From a virus, in the IMG/VR virus record IMGVR_UViG_3300044766_000018, positions 1 to 33,422 of that record: 33,422 nucleotides of DNA. The stretch is one strand, 5' to 3'. Made by a program: the position numbers and the translations under genes. Position 1 is the first letter of the stretch. Each line of letters opens with the position of its first letter. Positions 29,196 to 33,422 of the stretch are shown piece by piece. A model generated the notes under the pieces. That model ran no database searches and was not told the origin of the DNA. It saw only the letters and a program-made list of their open reading frames with translations.

Positions 29196-30811
29196 TACTT
29201 CTTTCCTCCGGAAGCATCACGACCGCCAGTAGGTTTAGGAGGCTGTGCACTTGGGGGACTTTGTCGAGGTCCTCCAGCAGCAGGTGCTGTCGGAGGAGCA
29301 ACACCAGAAGCTGCTGTAGGATTAGCTGCATCACGAACAGTACCCTGACCAACAGGCGAACCTTGAGGAGTAGCAATAGTTCGAGCTGTCTTGGGATCAG
29401 AGAACGGAAGGTCCATCTCGGCGCGAAGGTGTCGCTCGAGACGATCGTCCGGAACGAGAATACCTGCTCCGACAAGGTTCCGAATCGCAAAGCTGATGGT
29501 GCGCCAGTCGGCCTGCTCACCAATACGACGCGCTCGAAGCTTAGGGTACTTCGCACGAGAGAAGTTGAAGTCGATCAGTTGCGGAATCAAGTGAAGATTG
29601 AAAACCTCACACACAATGTCAGCAATGAATCGAGTTGCCTTGAGGAACATAACCTGATCTTCATCCTTGGCACCGCCTTCAATAAAAGCGCCAAGAATAT
29701 TCTTCTCAATCTCCTTGTTGTGGTGCTCGATCGACTTGATGGCATCAACAACATGACCCTCTAGCTTGGCGAAGGCCAAATCCCAAAGAGGAGGAAGAAC
29801 GACATGAGCACGCTCATTCGTACGAAGATTTCGGCCAAGTTGCTGAGCAGTAGCGACGTCCGCTTTGCTGTACCCCGGAGGAAGTTTAATAACAGGAACG
29901 CCAATACCGTGACGTTCCTTTTGAATGGCGTCGATCTTGTAGAGCTGCTCCTTATAATACCAGTGCTTGTAGGCACTACGTAGTACAGAGATACCTTCAA
30001 TGTTCCCGCATTCCTTATCGAACGTGAAGATCAGAAGCTTGTCGATCGGAATGAAGTAGTCATCCTGAGGGAAACCACTTTCGCCAGCCATCCATACGCC
30101 AGCAGGCCCACCGTTGCCATCATACTCCCAAACGAGGGCATCCATGGGGTGGCGCGGGGCAAGCTTCTTGAGAACTGTGCGCATCGTTCCATCGACAACT
30201 CGATTCTCCCAGACCTTCTCGAACATGTAGTAACCGAAGTCGCACATGATCAAAGACTCAACGAGCACCTGACTCCAGGAGATGGACATCTCTTCGAAGA
30301 GCGCCTTCTCAATGAAATCCGAAGCTGTCTGGTCGACCTTCTTTACATCAGCATCGTCGTTGGCGCGGTACGGCTCGAAGAACCAACGCGCAGCAAGTAC
30401 AGGAGTTTTAACAAGACGAAGAGTAGACTTAACAGTACCGTCGCTACGGCGCATCTGGTCGTATCGCTTAAGACCTTCAAGTCCCTGCAAGTCACGATTG
30501 TATTCCTTACGAAACTGTGACGTGAATGGACTAGGCGCAGCGGTACCAAGCTCATTGAAGACTGCTGAGTCTGCGTTGTGGCCACCGTCAGCAAGCTTCT
30601 TGGGTGCAACAATAAGGAAGGGGTCAACGCCATCTTCGATTACTGTCTCAAGCAAGTCATAGTCAGCAAGCAACTTAGCCATACTAATGCCCTGAGACAC
30701 CGAGAGAGACTCAGCCTCTGGCTTACGTCGAGACCACAGGGGCAAGCCGTTGAAGTTTCTGACGAGGTCACGAAAGCGACTCCGTGTGTCGGGTCGGTTA
30801 TCGATTACCAT
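29195..30811 (-). CDS. Portal protein
   Basis: 538 aa; ATG overlaps the terminase stop (TGATG). YDQMRRSDGTVKSTLRLVKTPVLAARWFFEPY is a hallmark of DUF935/Mu gp29-like portals, followed by WSQVLVESLIMCDFGYYMFEKVW, PMDALVWEYDGNGG and ISVLRSAYKHWYYKEQLYKIDA. A late part (VMFLKATRFIADIVCEVFNLHLIPQLIDFN) completes the wing/clip pattern. C-terminus is Pro/Gly/Ala-rich and disordered. Portal forms the dodecameric DNA channel. Context after terminase agrees. Confidence 0.9.
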   Translation of the reverse strand: MVIDNRPDTRSRFRDLVRNFNGLPLWSRRKPEAESLSVSQGISMAKLLADYDLLETVIEDGVDPFLIVAPKKLADGGHNADSAVFNELGTAAPSPFTSQFRKEYNRDLQGLEGLKRYDQMRRSDGTVKSTLRLVKTPVLAARWFFEPYRANDDADVKKVDQTASDFIEKALFEEMSISWSQVLVESLIMCDFGYYMFEKVWENRVVDGTMRTVLKKLAPRHPMDALVWEYDGNGGPAGVWMAGESGFPQDDYFIPIDKLLIFTFDKECGNIEGISVLRSAYKHWYYKEQLYKIDAIQKERHGIGVPVIKLPPGYSKADVATAQQLGRNLRTNERAHVVLPPLWDLAFAKLEGHVVDAIKSIEHHNKEIEKNILGAFIEGGAKDEDQVMFLKATRFIADIVCEVFNLHLIPQLIDFNFSRAKYPKLRARRIGEQADWRTISFAIRNLVGAGILVPDDRLERHLRAEMDLPFSDPKTARTIATPQGSPVGQGTVRDAANPTAASGVAPPTAPAAGGPRQSPPSAQPPKPTGGRDASGGKK

Positions 30812-32259
30812 CAGAAGCTCCCTGCATTAGTAAAGAAGCCGGCCTCTTCGTCTCCACTATCAAAGTGGCTAACGTCTTGTGTGAAGAAGCCACCATCTTC
30901 TTGCTCTGAAGAGTCAGAAGTTCTTCCGCCACCATAAACTTCGGAAAGAGATGAGCCTGCACCGAACTTGTACTTGTGTACAATACCATATCGAATGGCA
31001 TCTAGTGCGTGGTCTTCTGTCTTGTTACCCATCTCGGGAACATTTCGGCCCTTGACAGACTCTGGTGCCTTGTAGTTGTTGAATTCACGAATCAAGTTTT
31101 CGCAGGAAAAGTCTACAACGAAGCCAGGTCGCTCAGGACCAGGAGTTCCATACTCGTCAATAACCTCGTTGCTTGGACGGTCCTGCATAAAGCTGCGGAC
31201 CAAGTCAATGCCTTCGCGCCAATTCTCCTTGGCCTCGGGCATTGCAAGGCACATAACTAGCTTGATCGATACCTTAATAGCCGCTTCAGGGTCGGCGGCA
31301 TCTCCGAAAGCCATGTCAAGGTGATAACCCTCGGGCTGGTCACGACGTTTGAGCAGTTCAATGTGCTCGTCGAGCGTAGTATAGGGCCTGTAGTGCTCTC
31401 GCCAGACACGAATGCGGTCGTCAGGAGTAACTTGGAACTCGATTGCTGCGAGAGGGTTAGTATAACCCCAGTCAAAAGCGATGTAGTTTGGTAGTGAGGG
31501 TATAAACTTGACGTTCCCAACGTGCTTCTCCGTGTCCCATTCAGGGTAGATTTTGCCTGCAAAACTAGAGAAGTCCGCAGCAATTTCCTGCTCGAACCTC
31601 TCAGGCATCATCGTACGCTTCAGGAGGAGAATCTCAGGGTCGTCAATCCCACCTGGGTATACCTCTAGGTTGTCCCAAGCTGGAAAGCGCCAAGATTCAT
31701 ACTCAGGGAACTCTTTGTTCTTCCCGTACATCCAGAGTTGCCAAAGCCAGTTGAAGCCCTCAGGTGTAGTTGGGAAGTCTCCGCCACCGCGCTTGTCGGC
31801 TAGTGCAGGCCGAATGAAGCGCTCCCAAGTCTCTTCCTTGTGCTTAGCTGCCTCAGACATAATAACCCAGTCGAGAGCTTCGCCAACAAGGTTCTCAGGG
31901 TGGTCAGCAGATCGTACTTCCAGTCTTGTCTGCCAAGGGAACTCCAGGAACATATTCCCTTGCTTCTTGTTGTACGACTTCTTAACTCTACGGTCTTTGC
32001 CTAGTTGCTGACCAATAATGAGGTCATTCCAAATAACACGGAACTCCTTCTCACCAAGGTCGTAGGTAGGGCCAATAATCCAGAACATCTTACCTGGCTC
32101 AAACAACCTTGGCTCAAGGTCTCGTCCAGCCATTGTACTCTTGCCGAACCGTCGTCCACAGTTGGGGAGGCGAAAGCGTGCACGACTATTGTGATACAGC
32201 CACTGCTTCTCGTGCGGCTTATACCCAATAGTCTCGAAGTACGTAGCCTTGTCATACAT
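30811..32259 (-). CDS. terL: Terminase large subunit (packaging ATPase/nuclease)
   Basis: 482 aa. ATPase half: NCGRRFGKSTMAG (Walker A, about residue 34-46), LDWVIMSEAA (Walker B, about 130), coupling motif region ADKRGGGDFPTTPEG. Nuclease half: YIAFDWGYTNPLAAIEF (first Asp), MAFGDAADPEA (second) and DHALDAIRYGI (third), the RNase H-like triad. C-terminus is Gly/Ser/Asp-rich. It packages DNA through the portal, encoded directly downstream. The weakly spaced ribosome-binding site (GGGGAGG, 14 bases before ATG) lies in a predicted stem, described separately. Confidence 0.93.
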   Translation of the reverse strand: MYDKATYFETIGYKPHEKQWLYHNSRARFRLPNCGRRFGKSTMAGRDLEPRLFEPGKMFWIIGPTYDLGEKEFRVIWNDLIIGQQLGKDRRVKKSYNKKQGNMFLEFPWQTRLEVRSADHPENLVGEALDWVIMSEAAKHKEETWERFIRPALADKRGGGDFPTTPEGFNWLWQLWMYGKNKEFPEYESWRFPAWDNLEVYPGGIDDPEILLLKRTMMPERFEQEIAADFSSFAGKIYPEWDTEKHVGNVKFIPSLPNYIAFDWGYTNPLAAIEFQVTPDDRIRVWREHYRPYTTLDEHIELLKRRDQPEGYHLDMAFGDAADPEAAIKVSIKLVMCLAMPEAKENWREGIDLVRSFMQDRPSNEVIDEYGTPGPERPGFVVDFSCENLIREFNNYKAPESVKGRNVPEMGNKTEDHALDAIRYGIVHKYKFGAGSSLSEVYGGGRTSDSSEQEDGGFFTQDVSHFDSGDEEAGFFTNAGSF

Positions 32260-32276
32260 GGTCTGAGCTTTCGCCT

Positions 32277-32441
32277 CCCCTCAGCGTTTTTGCTTTTGGC
32301 CCTTCGGCCGTACCTTCTTCTCCTGTACGACCGAAGGGAGTTCAGCAGATGAAGTACAGGGGCTGGAGCAGGTGGTGGAAGTGATGGAAGAGGAAGTGCA
32401 TGTGAGTCCCTTCGAAACGTTAGCGTTAGAACGCTGAGGAG
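32277..32441 (-). promoter_or_regulatory. Structured leader upstream of the large terminase
   Basis: Minus-strand bases 32441-32430 (CTCCTCAGCGTT) pair with 32288-32277 (AACGCTGAGGGG), 11 of 12 plus one G-U. The second arm includes part of the terminase GGGGAGG site. Enclosed is a 14-bp hairpin (arms 32338-32325 and 32313-32300, one G-U) with loop AGGAGAAGAAG. A-rich sequence follows, not a T-run, so this is not an intrinsic terminator. It may control terminase translation by hiding its ribosome-binding site. Confidence 0.5.
32342..32401 (-). CDS. Possible His-rich leader peptide, 19 aa
   Basis: ATG at 32401 follows AAGGGA by five bases; TGA at 32344-32342 comes three bases before the 14-bp hairpin. 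The peptide MHFLFHHFHHLLQPLYFIC has five His in its first ten residues. The geometry (short ORF with repeated codons right before a hairpin) recalls leader peptides. The evidence is positional; it may be chance. Confidence 0.3.
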   Translation of the reverse strand: MHFLFHHFHHLLQPLYFIC

Positions 32442-32563
32442 AAACGTGCAACAGGGTCTTCAGGGTCAGGCTTGTTAGCCTCTTCAGCTTCCTCCTGTGC
32501 ACGCTGTAGTGCGATGTCCAGTTGTGACGGTTTGGGTTTGGGTTTGGAAAGGGTGTCTAGCAC
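32426..32563 (-). CDS. Small Lys-Pro/acidic protein, 45 aa
   Basis: GTG at 32563 follows AAGGGTGG by seven bases and overlaps the end of the preceding mini-gene; stop TAA at 32428-32426. Begins VLDTLSKPKPKPSQLDIALQ, then an acidic helix (RAQEEAEEANKPDPEDPVARF). The KPKPKP is coded by a GTTTGG-type DNA repeat on the plus strand. Coding-like composition and coupling to its neighbour support it. Role unknown. Confidence 0.5.
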   Translation of the reverse strand: MLDTLSKPKPKPSQLDIALQRAQEEAEEANKPDPEDPVARFSSAF

Positions 32564-32658
32564 ATCTTGCCACCCTTGCTGCCCTTGGTCGTACCTGCCG
32601 CTCCAGGAGTCTTCCCAGTCTTGGAGACCTTACCACCAGCCTTAGTGCCCACGTCCAT
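32557..32658 (-). CDS. Small Gly/Lys-rich basic protein, 33 aa
   Basis: ATG at 32658 lies just after GAGGGGGTGG and inside the end of the preceding gene; stop TAG at 32559-32557. The product is MDVGTKAGGKVSKTGKTPGA followed by a GTTKGSKGGKMC tail, strongly basic and unstructured. It overlaps its downstream neighbour by 7 nt. It may be a DNA- or RNA-binding mini-protein; no family recognised. Confidence 0.45.
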   Translation of the reverse strand: MDVGTKAGGKVSKTGKTPGAAGTTKGSKGGKMC

Positions 32659-32953
32659 CCACCCCCTCTGCGGAATCAGAAGCGTACTTCTCGAACAACT
32701 GCTCCGTGAGAATCAGTGCAGCTTCAGGAGTTGGAGCATCATCGATCTGTGCCTCGTAGTAAGGCCTATGCGCCGCAAGAAGAGCAGCATCTCGGGCTGC
32801 CTGCGCCGGCAAGAGAGCCTTCGCAAAAGCCTCATCTACGTCAGCGACATTTTCATCGCGCTGTGCTTTGAGGGTGTTGTACACTGCCTCGTACTCGTCG
32901 GTCGCCTTCTTGACCGCAGCGACCTCGGCCTCGACGTCATATTCTACGGCCAC
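32642..32953 (-). CDS. Helical acidic protein upstream of terminase, 103 aa
   Basis: I place the start at the GTG at 32953, five bases after AAGGGG; the frame is open to 32992 without a better site. The protein is all helical and Ala/Glu-rich (VEAEVAAVKKATDEYEAVYNTLK...FAKALLPAQAARDAALLAAHRPYYEAQ), coiled-coil-like. It lies between the putative small terminase gene and the large terminase, so could assist packaging, but no conserved motif is recognised. Confidence 0.6.
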   Translation of the reverse strand: MAVEYDVEAEVAAVKKATDEYEAVYNTLKAQRDENVADVDEAFAKALLPAQAARDAALLAAHRPYYEAQIDDAPTPEAALILTEQLFEKYASDSAEGVDGRGH

Positions 32954-33013
32954 GGGGTCCCCTTCTCTTTGCAACACCACAGGGGCGCGCAATGCTTATG
33001 TTTGACAGCGTCA

Positions 33014-33343
33014 CTAGTTGTTGGCGTGAACCTCTGCAGCCTTCTGCATGTTCTTGATCATCAGGTCCAGAGGAGAATCCTTGCCGACGTTGACATCTTC
33101 GCCAACACGCCCAAGAACTCTATCCGTCACATACATAGCAGCAGCCAGTCTTACGCGCTCATTGGAGCCGTAGAGCGCAATATGAACAACGGAAGTAGCA
33201 GCTGCTGGTGCGTTCTCGTGGTAGATCCGCCTTGCAGTCTCCGCCAAAGACTCTTCTGGATGGAAACTACGATCCATGTTGAGCGCCTCAACAGCCTCGT
33301 CTGGCAGCCAGTCTGGGCTATTGCGTGGGTCATCTTCGCGCAT
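33014..33343 (-). CDS. Putative terminase small subunit-like protein
   Basis: 109 aa; ATG four bases after GGAAGGAGGTGCGTA. WLPDEAVEALNMDRSFHPEESLAETARRIYHENAPAAATSVVHIALYGSNERVRLAAAMYVTDRVLGR is a helical pattern; the last part (ERVRLxAAxYVxDRVLGR) is typical of small terminase-like proteins of actinobacteriophages. First gene of the late operon. The function is suggested by this motif and position, not proven. Confidence 0.55.
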   Translation of the reverse strand: MREDDPRNSPDWLPDEAVEALNMDRSFHPEESLAETARRIYHENAPAAATSVVHIALYGSNERVRLAAAMYVTDRVLGRVGEDVNVGKDSPLDLMIKNMQKAAEVHANN

Positions 33344-33357
33344 TACGCACCTCCTTC

Positions 33358-33376
33358 CCTCTATTGTAGATGATAC
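33358..33376 (-). promoter_or_regulatory. Diverged copy of the 19-bp element before the first late gene (copy 3)
   Basis: Minus-strand GTATCATCTACAATAGAGG matches the 19-bp element at 14 of 19 positions and ends 14 nt before the ATG at 33343. TACAAT (5 of 6 to TATAAT) occupies the place of TACCAT in the other copies and fits a -10 for the late operon. ATGAT/ATCAT (33370-33374, 33380-33384) forms a short inverted repeat over its upstream side, a possible operator. Confidence 0.55.
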
Positions 33377-33422
33377 AACATCATGAACGCACCCTTTTGT
33401 CTATTCAGGTAACACATGATAG

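Noticed and set aside
32281-32502. 73-codon minus-strand frame before terminase
   Set aside because: It overlaps the more plausible 45-aa gene and the structured leader, has no good start signal, and is Ser/Thr/Lys-rich without a motif.
32567-33373. 268-codon plus-strand open frame at the right end
   Set aside because: Antisense to two minus-strand genes that have good ribosome-binding sites and coding-like sequence; the plus frame is Cys/Leu/Ser/Arg-rich with no known domain.

Overview
The window looks like about 33 kb of a double-stranded DNA phage with a long non-contractile tail (siphovirus). It shows a complete head-tail-lysis late cluster, densely packed genes with ATGA, GTGA and TAATG stop/start overlaps, and frequent GTG/TTG starts. 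A tail-assembly frameshift, a ReqiPepy6 Gp37-like minor tail protein and an LtfC-like protein suggest a Gram-positive, probably actinobacterial, host. That host call is an inference from gene families, not something read directly from the DNA.

Left arm (1-7889, plus strand) is an early/replication operon that enters from off-window. Its core is a 7-deazaguanine DNA-modification pathway: folE (GTP cyclohydrolase I), queD, queE, and a phage-type dpdA base-exchange enzyme. A DJ-1/PfpI-fold protein lies upstream and two small nucleotide-pyrophosphatase-like genes sit between folE and dpdA. No queC is present in the window, so the final base could be preQ0-derived (QueC off-window or from the host) or a QueC-independent product such as 7-carboxy-7-deazaguanine. 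dpdA overlaps a fused family-4 uracil-DNA glycosylase/exonuclease/DNA polymerase I. Four small genes follow (basic 59 aa, HNH-derived 102 aa, zinc-ribbon 50 aa, 56 aa), then a RuvC-like resolvase. The arm ends at a 14-bp-stem inverted repeat (7894-7949).

Right arm (33343 down to 7965, minus strand) is the late operon. In transcription order it has: probable small terminase, small genes, a structured leader, large terminase, portal, a membrane/coiled-coil protein, then a cassette of five virion-accessory genes (LtfC-like, two structural-like proteins, SGNH hydrolase, 19-residue-repeat protein). After that come Mu I-like protease with a nested scaffold, a decoration-like protein, major capsid protein, connector/completion/terminator genes, tail tube, G/GT chaperones with a GGGAAAC slip site, tape measure, Dit-like protein, Gp37-like protein, an S74 fibre, amidase, holin and a secreted protein of unknown role.

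The most unusual signals are these. (1) A 19-bp element, GTATAAGTTACCATATAGG on the minus strand, sits 15-16 nt before two start codons and brackets the accessory cassette; a 14/19 version precedes the first late gene at the same distance. (2) A GC-rich island (about 25.2-27.7 kb) carries the SGNH gene inside that cassette. (3) The leader before the large terminase contains a His-rich mini-ORF, a 14-bp hairpin with a Shine-Dalgarno-like loop, and a long-range stem that would pair with the terminase ribosome-binding site. (4) The deazaguanine operon lacks queC. No tRNA, CRISPR array, integrase or insertion sequence was recognised.
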